Shown: piece after piece, positions 8,491-17,443 of the stretch | Layout: every line of letters starts with the position of its first letter | Position numbering within the stretch: position 1 is the stretch's first letter | Origin: Flavobacterium glaciei | Lineage (GTDB): Bacteria; Bacteroidota; Bacteroidia; Flavobacteriales; Flavobacteriaceae | Assembly: GCF_003350545.1 (NCBI RefSeq) | Contig: NZ_QQBA01000007.1 | Location: 100,099-164,098 of the forward strand | DNA length: 64,000 nt | Direction: 5' to 3' | Made by a program: the position numbers and the translations under genes | Notes under the pieces: model-generated | Database searches by the model: none | Told to the model about the DNA's origin: nothing | The model's input: only the letters and a program-made list of their open reading frames with translations

Positions 8491-9735
8491 ATGATGCTTT
8501 TTCTTTACAATTTAATTGTTCAAATTGTTGCGTTTTTATTAAAAATAGCAGCTCTTTTTAGTCCAAAAATGAAACTTTTTGTAGAAGGTCGCAAACCGGT
8601 TTTTACAACTTTGGAACAAAAAATTAAACCTACTGACGCAACAATCTGGTTTCACGCCGCCTCCTTGGGTGAGTATGAGCAAGGCTTGCCGGTAATCGAA
8701 AAAATAAAAGAGCAATTTCCTTCACACAAAATTATACTGACTTTTTTTTCCCCTTCAGGTTATGAAGTCCGAAAAAACAATACAGTTGCTGATGTTACGG
8801 TATATTTGCCCTTGGATACCAAGAAAAATGCACAACAATTTCTAAAACTCCTTCATCCCGATTTAGTGTTTTTCATTAAATATGAGTATTGGCCAAATTA
8901 TTTAGCTGAGCTCAAAAAATCAAATACAAAGACGTATTTAATCTCTGGAATTCTTAGAAAAAACCAACTATTTTTTAAATGGTACGGTGGCTTTTACAGA
9001 AAAGCTCTCGATGCCTTTACTTACTTTTTTGTACAAAATGAAACTTCAAAAAAACTATTACAACAAGTAGGCAAGACAAATGTTGCTGTTTCCGGAGACA
9101 CCCGCTTTGATCGTGTGACCACAATTTTAGAAAAAGACAATTCCTTGAATTTTATTTCTCAGTTCAAAGACAACAAATTATCTGTTATAATAGGAAGTTC
9201 TTGGCCCAAAGACGAAAATTTATTAGTCGATTTTATCAATTCTAATACTTTAGGTGTCAAATTTATAATTGCACCTCATAATATCAATAAAGAACAAATA
9301 CAGTCTTTAAAAAATTCAATTACAAAAAAAACAGTTTTATTCTCTGAAAAAGAAGCGGAAAATCTCGCTGATTTTGATGTTTTTATTATCGATACGATTG
9401 GTATTTTGACTAAAATCTACAGTTATGCTGACATTGCTTATGTAGGTGGCGGTTTTGGAAAAACCGGCGTACATAATTTACTAGAACCTGCAACTTTTGG
9501 CGTTCCTATCCTCATTGGACCCAATTTCTCAAATTTTGCAGAAGCAACAGCACTAGTGAATATGGAAGCCTGTATTTCTATTAACAACTACAAAGAACTT
9601 GAAGAAGCGTTCAAAAATTTAATCCTAAATGATGATATTCGGGAAGAAAAAGGGCACATGTGCAGCACTTTTGTACAAATGAATAAAGGCGCTTCAGCCA
9701 TTATTCTGAAACACATCCTGAATGATTCAATTTAA
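8491..9735 (+). CDS. waaA: 3-deoxy-D-manno-octulosonic acid (Kdo) transferase
   Basis: WaaA/KdtA adds Kdo to lipid A precursor at the cytoplasmic face of the inner membrane, completing the lipopolysaccharide inner core. The 414-residue product has an N-terminal membrane helix (about 5-25), the catalytic-base motif FHAASLGEYEQG with Glu61, and the C-terminal GT-B nucleotide-sugar site AYVGGGFGKTGVHNLLEPA. The two adjacent Met codons at 8491 and 8494 are both possible starts. Its end overlaps the next gene's ATG by 14 bases, implying coupled translation before that gene was damaged. Confidence 0.95.
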   Translation: MMLFLYNLIVQIVAFLLKIAALFSPKMKLFVEGRKPVFTTLEQKIKPTDATIWFHAASLGEYEQGLPVIEKIKEQFPSHKIILTFFSPSGYEVRKNNTVADVTVYLPLDTKKNAQQFLKLLHPDLVFFIKYEYWPNYLAELKKSNTKTYLISGILRKNQLFFKWYGGFYRKALDAFTYFFVQNETSKKLLQQVGKTNVAVSGDTRFDRVTTILEKDNSLNFISQFKDNKLSVIIGSSWPKDENLLVDFINSNTLGVKFIIAPHNINKEQIQSLKNSITKKTVLFSEKEAENLADFDVFIIDTIGILTKIYSYADIAYVGGGFGKTGVHNLLEPATFGVPILIGPNFSNFAEATALVNMEACISINNYKELEEAFKNLILNDDIREEKGHMCSTFVQMNKGASAIILKHILNDSI

Positions 9736-10178
9736 ACCCCTACAAATTTCTGATGTAGAGACGATTGTCACCCTGATAGAAGAGTTTTATGCGATTGACA
9801 ATTATCCTATTACTCTTGACGTTTCAAAAGCTTTATTTCTGGAATTTATTTCCAATGAAAATCTAGGAAAATCTAGGAAAATCTTGGCTTATTGAATCCG
9901 ATTACAAAATTGTTGGCTACATTATCTTAACCTTCGTTTTTAGTTTTGAATACCTAGGACGAATTGCTTTTTTAGACGAATTGTACGTGACCGAAACAGC
10001 CCGTGGCAAAGGCATTGGTAGCAAAGCCTTAGAGTTTGTAAAAGCCGAAAGCCATAAATTATCATTAAAACTGATCTATCTTGAGGTAGAACCACACAAT
10101 ACGAAAGCTCAAAATTTGTATCTTGCACACGGTTTCGAAATGCATAATCGGAAATTAATGCGTCTTAAAACCAAATAA
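9722..10178 (+). pseudogene. GNAT acetyltransferase broken by a 10-bp tandem duplication
   Basis: The ATG at 9722 lies inside the end of waaA and opens MIQFKPLQISDVETIVTLIE, typical of GNAT proteins. At 9861-9880 the decamer ATCTAGGAAA occurs twice in tandem, shifting the frame to an early TGA. Removing one copy restores ENLGKSWLIES followed by VGYIILTFVFSFEYLGR, LYVTETARGKGIGSKAL (the acetyl-CoA-binding motif A) and a normal C-terminus. The repaired protein would be about 148 residues. The frame from 9981 is therefore the 3' part of this gene and not a separate protein. It could also be a sequencing error or phase-variable repeat. Confidence 0.85.
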
Positions 10179-10202
10179 AATTGCTGATAACACAATCAAA
10201 CA

Positions 10203-10297
10203 TAGAGTTTTTAAAACTTTAACTAAGTCAATTCGTTTTTTAGATACCCGTTTAAGGGGAATTATTGACTCTAAAAAAGAAAGGTATCTATTTTTTG
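10203..10297 (+). other. Candidate structured leader RNA with interleaved stems
   Basis: In the gap before a small CxxC gene, AGTCAAT (10226-10232) can pair with ATTGACT (10264-10270). AGATACC (10242-10248) can pair with GGTATCT (10283-10289), which is followed by a T-rich run. The two helices interleave, as in an H-type pseudoknot. I do not recognise a known riboswitch, and the pairing may be coincidental. Confidence 0.3.
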
Positions 10298-10349
10298 TTG
10301 TCTTTACAGCGACTTATCAAAAAAGAAACAGCACACTTAAACTTGTAAA

Positions 10350-10517
10350 ATGAAAACCAAAATATGTGAAATTTGCACAATTGCTGCTGATACGATGTTT
10401 CGGGTGCAAATAACAGCTGGGAAAAATTGGATATTTGTTTGCCAATCTTGCTGTGAAAAATCAAAATCATTGCCTCAGTATAAATATGGTGGCACGTGGA
10501 AAGGAAAACGCCACTAA
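10350..10517 (+). CDS. Small cysteine-rich (zinc-ribbon-like) protein
   Basis: A 55-codon frame encodes a protein with CEIC at residues 6-9 and CQSCC at 31-35, spaced like the knuckles of a zinc ribbon. It ends in YKYGGTWKGKRH, a tail I associate with small conserved Bacteroidota proteins. Its coherent cysteine pattern and the ATG after an A-rich stretch suggest it is real. Function is unknown; nucleic-acid binding is a guess from the fold. It lies 77 bp before the DPP11 gene on the same strand. Confidence 0.65.
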   Translation: MKTKICEICTIAADTMFRVQITAGKNWIFVCQSCCEKSKSLPQYKYGGTWKGKRH

Positions 10518-10594
10518 CACATTTTGTAATTCCATTATATCTAAAATAAATCATCAATTTGTATCACACTTTTCTCAAACTAAATTATATACTA

Positions 10595-12763
10595 ATGAAA
10601 TTTTTAAAATTATTTTTATTACTATTTGTCATTCAAACACAAGCACAACAAGGCGGTATGTGGATTCCTTCATTGTTAAAAGGAATGAATGAAACCGAAA
10701 TGAAAAATCTGGGCATGAAAATGTCAGTAAAGGACATTTACGATGTAAATCAATCCAGTATGAAAGATGCAGTACCCCATTTTAATGGAGGCTGCACCGC
10801 TGAAGTAATTTCGCCTAAAGGACTAATTTTGACCAATCACCATTGTGGTTTTTCACAGATTCAATCGCATTCTACCGTTGATCACGATTACCTAACAGAT
10901 GGTTTTTGGGCTTACAAAATGGAAGACGAATTACCAAACGAAGATCTGACCGTAACTTTTATGGTAAAAATTGAAGATGTAACCTCTTTAGTTTTAGAAG
11001 GAACCGCTTCTATAACCAGCGAAGCCGAAAAACAAAAGAAAATTCAAGAAAATATTACTGCATTATCAAACTCGTTACCAAAGGAAAATTGGCAAGAAAA
11101 CAAAATTCGCACCTTTTATGAAGGCAATCAATACATGCTATTTGTAACGGAAACCTTTACAGATGTCCGCCTTGTTGGCGCACCACCATCCTCTATTGGA
11201 AAATTTGGTTCCGATACTGACAACTGGGTTTGGCCGCGTCATACAGGAGATTTTTCGTTGTTTAGAATTTATGCTGACAAAAATAACCGTCCGGCTGCAT
11301 ATTCTAAAGATAACGTGCCTTACACACCTAAACATTTCTTGCCGATTTCATTAGATGGTGTAGCCGAAGATGATTTTACACTAGTATTTGGCTATCCTGG
11401 AAAAACAAACGAATACTTACCATCTATAGCCATCGAGCAAATTGTAAACGAACTCAACCCTGCAAAAATTGAAATCAGGGACAAAGCCTTGAAAGTGGCC
11501 GATGGTTTTATGCGAAAAGACAATGCTATCAAAATTCAATATGCTTCAAAATATGCAAGTATTGCTAATTATTGGAAAAAATGGATTGGCGAAACGCAAG
11601 GACTAAAAAAATCAAATGCGATTGCTGTAAAAAAACAATCTGAAAAAGAATTCCAGCAAAAAATAGTAAAAGCAGGTAAAGAAAAAGAATATGGAACACT
11701 CTTAGCAGATTTCGACAAAAACTACACGGAAATCGGACCTTACGCTGTAGCAAGAGATTATTTTACAGAAGTAGTACTGCGCAATACTGAATTGCTAAGT
11801 ACGGCATACAAATTGTACCAATTAGAGAATGTTTACAAAACTAGAGGAGAGCAATCTTTCAATGACCGAAAAAACAATCTAATTATTGGATTAGCTGATT
11901 TTTATAAGAATTTTAATGCCACTGTTGATGAAAAGGTTTTTGAGCAATTAATTGAATTGTATGCAACAAAATCGCCTAAACAATTTTTACCACAAAGTTT
12001 AACGAAAGTAAATGCTAAAAACTTAGCTTCGGAAATATATACCAAATCCAGACTTAAAAATTATGCAGGTCTAAAAGAATTATTAACCGGCGATGCACAA
12101 ACCGTTATAACAAGTTTAAACAATGACCCGGGTTTTATGCAGGTAAAAGAATTAGCTGATAAATATTCTAAAGAAGTTGCACCAAAATACGACGAAATCA
12201 ATTTAAAGATTACAGCACTACAACGCACCTATATGAAAGCACAATTGGAATTAAACAAAGACCTAAGAATTTTTCCAGATGCAAATAGCACTTTACGAAT
12301 TACGTATGGCAAAGTAAAAGGATACGAGCCAAAAGATGCTACGCTATATACACCAATTACTTATTTAGACGGCGTATTAGAGAAATACATCCCCGGAGAT
12401 TATGAATTTGATGTTCCAACCAAATTGATAGAACTATACAAAACCAAAGATTACGGAGCTTATGGCGAAAACGGAAAAATGCCTGTTAACTTTATCGGTA
12501 CAAATCACACTACAGGGGGCAACTCCGGAAGTCCAGCGATAGATGCTTATGGGAACTTAATAGGCCTTAATTTTGATCGCGTTTGGGAAGGAACTATGAG
12601 TGATATTTATTATGACCCAAGTATTTGCAGAAACATAATGGTAGACATACGTTACGTACTATTTATAATGGATAAATATGCCGGTGCAAAAAACTTGATA
12701 AATGAGTTAAAACTGGTTCACCCGAAAAAAAGCAAACCTTTGAAAAAGAAAAACTTAAAGTAA
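10595..12763 (+). CDS. dpp11: S46 dipeptidyl-peptidase, DPP11 type
   Basis: A periplasmic serine exopeptidase that releases dipeptides from peptide N-termini, important in Bacteroidota that live on peptides. The ATG at 10595 gives a signal peptide (MKFLKLFLLLFVIQTQAQ); an in-frame TTG upstream is less likely. His82/83 in LTNHHCGF, an Asp in HTGDFSLFR and Ser644 in GGNSGSP form the triad. Arg662, 18 residues after the Ser in LNFDRVWEG, matches the Arg that in Porphyromonas gingivalis DPP11 selects Asp/Glu at P1, where DPP7 has Gly. The 722 residues fit the family. Acidic P1 preference is therefore expected. Confidence 0.93.
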   Translation: MKFLKLFLLLFVIQTQAQQGGMWIPSLLKGMNETEMKNLGMKMSVKDIYDVNQSSMKDAVPHFNGGCTAEVISPKGLILTNHHCGFSQIQSHSTVDHDYLTDGFWAYKMEDELPNEDLTVTFMVKIEDVTSLVLEGTASITSEAEKQKKIQENITALSNSLPKENWQENKIRTFYEGNQYMLFVTETFTDVRLVGAPPSSIGKFGSDTDNWVWPRHTGDFSLFRIYADKNNRPAAYSKDNVPYTPKHFLPISLDGVAEDDFTLVFGYPGKTNEYLPSIAIEQIVNELNPAKIEIRDKALKVADGFMRKDNAIKIQYASKYASIANYWKKWIGETQGLKKSNAIAVKKQSEKEFQQKIVKAGKEKEYGTLLADFDKNYTEIGPYAVARDYFTEVVLRNTELLSTAYKLYQLENVYKTRGEQSFNDRKNNLIIGLADFYKNFNATVDEKVFEQLIELYATKSPKQFLPQSLTKVNAKNLASEIYTKSRLKNYAGLKELLTGDAQTVITSLNNDPGFMQVKELADKYSKEVAPKYDEINLKITALQRTYMKAQLELNKDLRIFPDANSTLRITYGKVKGYEPKDATLYTPITYLDGVLEKYIPGDYEFDVPTKLIELYKTKDYGAYGENGKMPVNFIGTNHTTGGNSGSPAIDAYGNLIGLNFDRVWEGTMSDIYYDPSICRNIMVDIRYVLFIMDKYAGAKNLINELKLVHPKKSKPLKKKNLK

Positions 12764-12907
12764 AATCAGGGACTCAACAACGACACAAAGTATTTGTTGC
12801 TTATTTACCTTAATTGGCACAATAATTGACATTTGTTTCTGCGTTGACAAAAAATATTATTTTTAAAAAAAAAAAATAAAAAAATATTTTACATATTAAA
12901 AAATTTA

Positions 12908-12915
12908 TATCTTTG
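12908..12915 (+). promoter_or_regulatory. -7 element of the repeat lipoprotein gene
   Basis: TATCTTTG followed by CCACG matches the Bacteroidota -7 consensus and lies 37 bp upstream of the ATG. The -33 region is a poly-A/T stretch without a clear TTG. Confidence 0.55.
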
Positions 12916-12952
12916 CCACGAATTAATAATTAACCTTTTATATTAAATTAAG

Positions 12953-13180
12953 ATGAAAAAAGTATTTTTAAGTTTAGCTGCTGTTGCTGTATTGACTGTT
13001 GTATCATGTAAAAAAGCTGACGCTCCTGCTGACGACGCTGCTGCTGTAGTTGATTCTGCTGCTGCTGTTGTTGATTCTGCTGCTGCTGTAGTTGATTCTG
13101 CTGCTGTTGTTGTTGATTCTGCTGCTGCTGTTGCTACTGAAGCTGCTGAAGTTGCTACTGAAGCTGCAAAAAATAATTAG
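12953..13180 (+). CDS. Small lipoprotein with 7-residue alanine-rich repeats
   Basis: The 75-residue product has a lipoprotein signal ending in VVSC (Cys19), so the mature part would be lipidated. It is almost entirely a heptad-length repeat, AAAVVDS, in four copies (residues 29-56), then ATEAAEV-type units. The underlying DNA is a 21-bp tandem repeat at 13037-13120 with a fifth degenerate unit. Such low-complexity helices recall Lpp-like or coiled-coil surface lipoproteins, but no function is established. A terminator follows. Confidence 0.8.
   Translation: MKKVFLSLAAVAVLTVVSCKKADAPADDAAAVVDSAAAVVDSAAAVVDSAAVVVDSAAAVATEAAEVATEAAKNN
13037..13120 (+). repeat. Four 21-bp tandem repeats inside the lipoprotein gene
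   Basis: Units of the form GCTGCTGCTGTAGTTGATTC plus T differ at one or two positions. The period is a multiple of three, so copy-number change would keep the frame. Confidence 0.85.
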
Positions 13181-13201
13181 AACTCAAATTCTAAAAATTT
13201 T

Positions 13202-13233
13202 AAAGCCATCCGCTATGCGAGATGGCTTTTTTA
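13202..13233 (+). terminator. Intrinsic terminator of the repeat lipoprotein gene
   Basis: Stem AAAGCCATC (13202-13210) with GATGGCTTT (13221-13229), including a small inner CGC/GCG pair, followed by a T-run. Confidence 0.85.
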
Positions 13234-13273
13234 ATTGTAACATTTCCTGTTTTAAAAAAAGAAATGCACAAAC

Positions 13274-13321
13274 AAAAAAAAGAGAGCCGTTAAATTAAAA
13301 TTTAATGACTCTCTTTTTTTA
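13274..13321. terminator. Bidirectional terminator, mainly for the DUF1508 gene
   Basis: An extended hairpin pairs AGAGAG (13281-13286) with CTCTCT (13309-13314), with further A/T pairing inside. It is flanked by an A-run on the left and a T-run on the right. It lies just downstream of the minus-strand DUF1508 gene. Confidence 0.75.
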
Positions 13322-13338
13322 TAATAATCCAAAAACCT

Positions 13339-13686
13339 TTAATCCAAAAAAACAAAATCATTCCCAGAGAAATCTAATACTTCTGATTTTGAACCATACC
13401 GTATAATTTCATCGATTCCTTTTTGCAAACGCAATGAAGTGGTATATTTTCTACTTGTTGCAAAATGATTTCCTTCTAACATTAATTTAAAATAAAATTT
13501 TCCACTGGAAGATTTAAATTTTAAAAATTCAGCAGATTCAATTGCTGCTTTAAATTTTTCAATATCATCTTCGCACTCAAACTTGAGCTCATAGCTTAAA
13601 CTTGTAAAAACAACTTTTCCTTTTCTGGAAGTAAAAACAAATTTATACTCGTCGTTATATCGTTTACTAATTACAAAAGCACCCAT
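13339..13686 (-). CDS. DUF1508 (YegP-like) family protein
   Basis: A 115-residue protein with two related halves: GAFVISKRYNDEYKFVFTSRKGKVVFTS and a second copy around SGKFYFKLMLEGNHFATSRKYTT. This duplicated beta-beta-beta-alpha pattern is the DUF1508/YegP fold, normally a small cytoplasmic dimer of unclear function. The second copy is diverged. It lies between a lipoprotein gene and tRNA genes, which suggests no pathway. Confidence 0.8.
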   Translation of the reverse strand: MGAFVISKRYNDEYKFVFTSRKGKVVFTSLSYELKFECEDDIEKFKAAIESAEFLKFKSSSGKFYFKLMLEGNHFATSRKYTTSLRLQKGIDEIIRYGSKSEVLDFSGNDFVFLD

Positions 13687-13774
13687 TGTTTATTAAAATG
13701 ACAAAAATTAAAATTACAAATCACAAAAAAGTTGATATTGATTTCGATAGATTTGGTTTTACACAAAAAACCAT

Positions 13775-13806
13775 AAAAAAAAGCCTCTTCAATTGAAGAG
13801 GCTTTA
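13775..13806 (-). terminator. Terminator of the tRNA-Gly/tRNA-Leu unit
   Basis: AAGCCTCTTCAA (13781-13792) and TTGAAGAGGCTT (13793-13804) form a perfect palindrome. The A-run before it gives a U-tract on the minus strand, directly after tRNA-Leu. Confidence 0.85.
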
Positions 13807-13807
13807 G

Positions 13808-13893
13808 TACTCAGAGCGGGACTTGAACCCGCACGAACATTGCTGTTCACTGGATTTTAAGTCCAGCGTGTCTACCAATTTCACCATCCGAGC
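13808..13893 (-). tRNA. tRNA-Leu (anticodon TAA)
   Basis: 86 nt with a long variable arm, as expected for tRNA-Leu. The acceptor GCTCGGA pairs with TCTGAGT (two G-U pairs), the T-arm holds GGTTCAAGTCC, and the anticodon loop CTTAAAA reads UUA codons. The 3' CCA is not encoded. It follows tRNA-Gly by 15 nt in the same transcript. Confidence 0.95.
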
Positions 13894-13908
13894 ATTATGT
13901 GGTGTTGG

Positions 13909-13981
13909 AGCGAAAAACGGGGCTCGAACCCGCGACCTCGACCTTGGCAAGGTCGCGCTCTACCAACTGAGCTATTTTCGC
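13909..13981 (-). tRNA. tRNA-Gly (anticodon GCC)
   Basis: 73 nt; acceptor GCGAAAA pairs with TTTTCGC, the D-arm contains AGCTCAGTTGGTAGAGC, and the anticodon loop TTGCCAA sits on a CGACC/GGTCG stem. The T-arm GGGTTCGAGCCCC is typical. CCA is not encoded. Confidence 0.95.
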
Positions 13982-14132
13982 ATTTTCAATTCTTAGAAAG
14001 AACCGCAATACTTGTTCTGTATTGCGGAGGCAAATTTAGGACATTTATTGAATTATACAAGCCTTTTTTACAAAAAAATTACATATTAAAGTTAATGTTC
14101 TGATAACCTAAACTTTAAAAATAAATAAATTA

Positions 14133-16766
14133 TTATCTAGTCAACATTCTTTTAATTTCATTCAATTTCATCAACGCTTCCATAGGCGTTATGGTGTTAA
14201 TATCAAGACTGAGGATCTCTTCTTTAACTTCTTCCAATAGCGGATCATCCAAATTGAAGAAACTCATTTGCATTGGCTCTGCAGGCTCTCCTTTTAAGAT
14301 TGATCCTTGTTTTGATGTTCTCACTCCATTTAAAGCATCACTAGAATGGTTACGCTCTAATTTCTTGAGTAGTTTTTGGGCTTTTAAAATCACTATTTGA
14401 GGCATTCCAGCCATTTTGGCTACATGAATCCCAAAACTGTGTGCACTTCCTCCTTTTACTAATTTTCGAATAAAAAGAACATTGTCTTTTAATTCTTTCA
14501 CAGCCACATTGTAATTTTGTATTCTTGAAAGCGACTCACTCATTTCATTCAACTCATGGTAATGCGTAGCAAACAAGGTTTTGGGCTGGGATGGGTGTTC
14601 GTGTAAAAATTCGGCTATGGCCCAAGCAATCGAAATTCCGTCATAGGTACTGGTTCCTCGACCAATTTCATCCAATAAAACTAGACTTCGATCTGAAATA
14701 TTATTCAAGATAGATGCCGTTTCGTTCATTTCGACCATAAAAGTAGACTCGCCCATAGAAATATTATCGCTTGCCCCTACTCTTGTAAATATTTTATCTA
14801 CAATTCCCATTCGTAAACTTTCGGCAGGGACAAAACTTCCCATTTGAGCCAAAAGTACAATTAAGGCAGTTTGTCTTAATATTGCTGATTTACCAGACAT
14901 GTTAGGTCCTGTAATCATTATTAATTGCTGTGTCTCTCTATCCAGAAAAACATCATTTGCAATATAAGGCGTCCCTACAGGCAATTGTTTTTCTATCACT
15001 GGATGTCTTCCGTTTTTGATATCCAATTCAAAACTATCATCCAATTCAGGACAAACATACTTATTCTCAATAGCTAACTGAGTAAATGAGCACAAGCAAT
15101 CTAGTTGCGCTATTAAATTAGCATTCATTTGAACTGGTTTGATATACGTTGCAATCCAACTCACCAATTGTTCAAATAATTCGACTTCTATTTTATGAAT
15201 TTTTTCCTCTGCGCCTAGGATTTTTGTTTCGTATTCTTTAAGTTCCTCTGTAATGTAACGTTCTGCGTTTACCAAAGTTTGTTTCCTAATCCATTCCGCA
15301 GGCACTTTATCTTTGTGCATATTACGAACTTCAATATAGTAGCCAAAAACATTATTGAATGAGATCTTCAATGACGAAATCCCTGTTGCCTGTGATTCGC
15401 GTTTTTCAATACCTTCGAGAAATTCCTTACCTGAAGTTGAAATAGCTCTTAACTCGTCAAGTTCAGCGTGAACTCCTGGCGCAATCGCATTTCCTTTGGC
15501 AATAGCCACAGGAGCATCTTGATTTAAAACCGATTTAATTTTTTCACGAAGCAAATCGCAACTATGCAAGCTATCCCCTATTACTTTTACTGCTTCTTGC
15601 TGACTTTGTAAAGCAAGTGTTTTTATGGGAATTATGGCATCCAGAGATTCTTTCAAGTAAATCACTTCGCGAGGCGATACTTTGCCAGCAGCAATTTTAG
15701 AAATCAATCGTTCTAAGTCGGATATTTGTTTGATTTGATTTTGAATGTTCTTCAAAACACTTTGATTCTCTTTTAGATAAGACACCACTTGATGCCTGCC
15801 TCTTATTTTATGACTGTCTTTTAAAGGCAAAGCAAGCCATCGTTTGAGTAGCCTTCCACCCATTGGCGAAAGCGTTTTATCAATCACATCAAGCAAGGTT
15901 ACCGCATTTGGATTATAACTGTGATAAAGCTCTAAGTTGCGAATGGTAAAGCGATCCATCCAGACGTAAGCATCCTCCGCAATACGCTGAATTGAGGTAA
16001 TATGTTGTACTTTATTGTGCTGTGTTTCGGACAAATAATATAAAATGGCTCCAGATGCAATGATTCCTTCATTCAAATCTTCAATTCCAAAACCTTTTAA
16101 AGATACGGTTTGAAAATGTTTTGTAAGCGTTTCAAAGGCATAATCTTGCTTGAAAACCCAATCTTCCAGATAAAAATTATGAAAGTCTTCACCAAAAGCT
16201 TCTTTAAATTCCCCTTTTTTGTTTTTTGGAATCAAGACTTCACTTGGACTAAAATTTTGAAGCAATTTATCGATATATTCCGCATTACCTTGAGCGGTTA
16301 AAAACTCTCCTGTAGAAACATCCAGAAAAGAGATCCCTATGATTTTATTGGCAAAATAAATTGCCGCAAGAAAATTGTTTGTTTTGGATTGCAAAACCTC
16401 ATCGTTCATTGAAACTCCTGGTGTAACGAGTTCAGTAACACCTCGTTTTACAATGGTTTTGGTCATCTTAGGATCTTCAAGTTGGTCACAAATTGCAACA
16501 CGAAGTCCTGCTTTGACCAGCTTAGGCAAATAAGTATTCAAGGAATGGTGCGGAAAACCCGCAAGTGCCGTTTCAGTTTCAGAGCCAGCTCCACGCTTCG
16601 TTAAGACAATTCCTAATATTTTTGAAGCCCGAACTGCATCTTCTCCAAATGTCTCATAAAAATCACCAACCCGAAATAAAAGACAAGCATCTGGATACTT
16701 CCTTTTGATCTCGTTATATTGCTTCATTAACGGCGTTTCCTTAACTACTTTATCTTTAGATGCCAA
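14133..16766 (-). CDS. mutS: DNA mismatch repair protein MutS
   Basis: MutS binds mismatched base pairs and recruits MutL. The 877-residue protein has the N-terminal mismatch-reading motif GDFYE (Phe36, Glu38), the connector and lever domains, then Walker [10 protein letters not shown] near residue 620, the [14 protein letters not shown]alker B/D-loop and the signature FATHYHEL. The C-terminal helix-turn-helix dimerisation region is present. The ATG at 16766 matches the family start. It is the only gene on its strand here, upstream of the tRNA unit, and no clear terminator follows. Confidence 0.97.
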   Translation of the reverse strand: MASKDKVVKETPLMKQYNEIKRKYPDACLLFRVGDFYETFGEDAVRASKILGIVLTKRGAGSETETALAGFPHHSLNTYLPKLVKAGLRVAICDQLEDPKMTKTIVKRGVTELVTPGVSMNDEVLQSKTNNFLAAIYFANKIIGISFLDVSTGEFLTAQGNAEYIDKLLQNFSPSEVLIPKNKKGEFKEAFGEDFHNFYLEDWVFKQDYAFETLTKHFQTVSLKGFGIEDLNEGIIASGAILYYLSETQHNKVQHITSIQRIAEDAYVWMDRFTIRNLELYHSYNPNAVTLLDVIDKTLSPMGGRLLKRWLALPLKDSHKIRGRHQVVSYLKENQSVLKNIQNQIKQISDLERLISKIAAGKVSPREVIYLKESLDAIIPIKTLALQSQQEAVKVIGDSLHSCDLLREKIKSVLNQDAPVAIAKGNAIAPGVHAELDELRAISTSGKEFLEGIEKRESQATGISSLKISFNNVFGYYIEVRNMHKDKVPAEWIRKQTLVNAERYITEELKEYETKILGAEEKIHKIEVELFEQLVSWIATYIKPVQMNANLIAQLDCLCSFTQLAIENKYVCPELDDSFELDIKNGRHPVIEKQLPVGTPYIANDVFLDRETQQLIMITGPNMSGKSAILRQTALIVLLAQMGSFVPAESLRMGIVDKIFTRVGASDNISMGESTFMVEMNETASILNNISDRSLVLLDEIGRGTSTYDGISIAWAIAEFLHEHPSQPKTLFATHYHELNEMSESLSRIQNYNVAVKELKDNVLFIRKLVKGGSAHSFGIHVAKMAGMPQIVILKAQKLLKKLERNHSSDALNGVRTSKQGSILKGEPAEPMQMSFFNLDDPLLEEVKEEILSLDINTITPMEALMKLNEIKRMLTR

Positions 16767-16927
16767 TTTATTTTATGTTTAATAAATGAAAAAAATTAAT
16801 TAGCGAATTTATATATTTTTAAACGAATTTAATGGACAATAAAAAATTAAATATTTTTGAGAAAAATTAAGCTAATGGCATGATTTTTTCTTTAACTTTG
16901 TAAATAGAATTTAAATTGAAAATAGAT

Positions 16928-17374
16928 ATGAAAAAAATAATTACCCTAGCGATGCTAGTTGTTTTAGGAGTTGCAACTTCTACTGCACAAGAAACTTCAA
17001 AAAAATTGAAAGCAACTACTGCTAAAGCTGCTCCAAAAGTGAATGGCGCAGGAATGGTTTTCGTAACTGAAACTATCGATTACGGTACTGTTGCTTACAA
17101 CTCTAATGGTAAACGCGAATTTGTTTTTACAAATAACGGTAACAAACCTTTGATCATAACTAATGCTCAAGGATCATGTGGTTGCACAGTTCCAACATAC
17201 CCAAAAGAGCCAATTGCTCCAGGAGCAAAAGGCGTTATTGGAGTAAACTATGACACTTCAAGAGGTGGTCAAGCTTTTACTAAAACAGTAACATTGACTA
17301 CTAATGCTGTTGTTCCTACCAAAACACTTACCATAAAAGGAAATGTTTTAGCCGCTGATTCTTCAAAAAGCTAA
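16928..17374 (+). CDS. Secreted DUF1573 domain protein
   Basis: The ATG at 16928 is preferred to the upstream TTG because it begins a clean signal peptide (MKKIITLAMLVVLGVATSTAQ). The mature domain has the DUF1573 pattern: DYGTVAYNSNGKREFVFTNNGNKPL, then SCGCTVP and YPKEPIAPGAKGVI. The fold is immunoglobulin-like, related to the MSP/ASH group. The protein of 148 residues is probably periplasmic. A -7 element TAACTTTG lies at 16893-16900, and a terminator follows the stop. Function is not known. Confidence 0.88.
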   Translation: MKKIITLAMLVVLGVATSTAQETSKKLKATTAKAAPKVNGAGMVFVTETIDYGTVAYNSNGKREFVFTNNGNKPLIITNAQGSCGCTVPTYPKEPIAPGAKGVIGVNYDTSRGGQAFTKTVTLTTNAVVPTKTLTIKGNVLAADSSKS

Positions 17375-17391
17375 ATTTTAACTAAATATAT

Positions 17392-17428
17392 TAAAAAGCT
17401 TCCATTAACTTCGGAAGCTTTTTTTTTG
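17392..17428 (+). terminator. Intrinsic terminator of the DUF1573 gene
   Basis: Arms AAAAAGCTTCC (17393-17403) and GGAAGCTTTTT (17413-17423) form an 11-bp stem with a 9-nt loop, followed by further T residues. Confidence 0.85.
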
Positions 17429-17443
17429 AATAATTAATAAAAT

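Noticed and set aside
9981..10178. Separate 65-residue acetyltransferase-like gene starting at TTG
   Set aside because: It is the 3' part of the frameshifted GNAT gene; the family N-terminus is encoded upstream in another frame.
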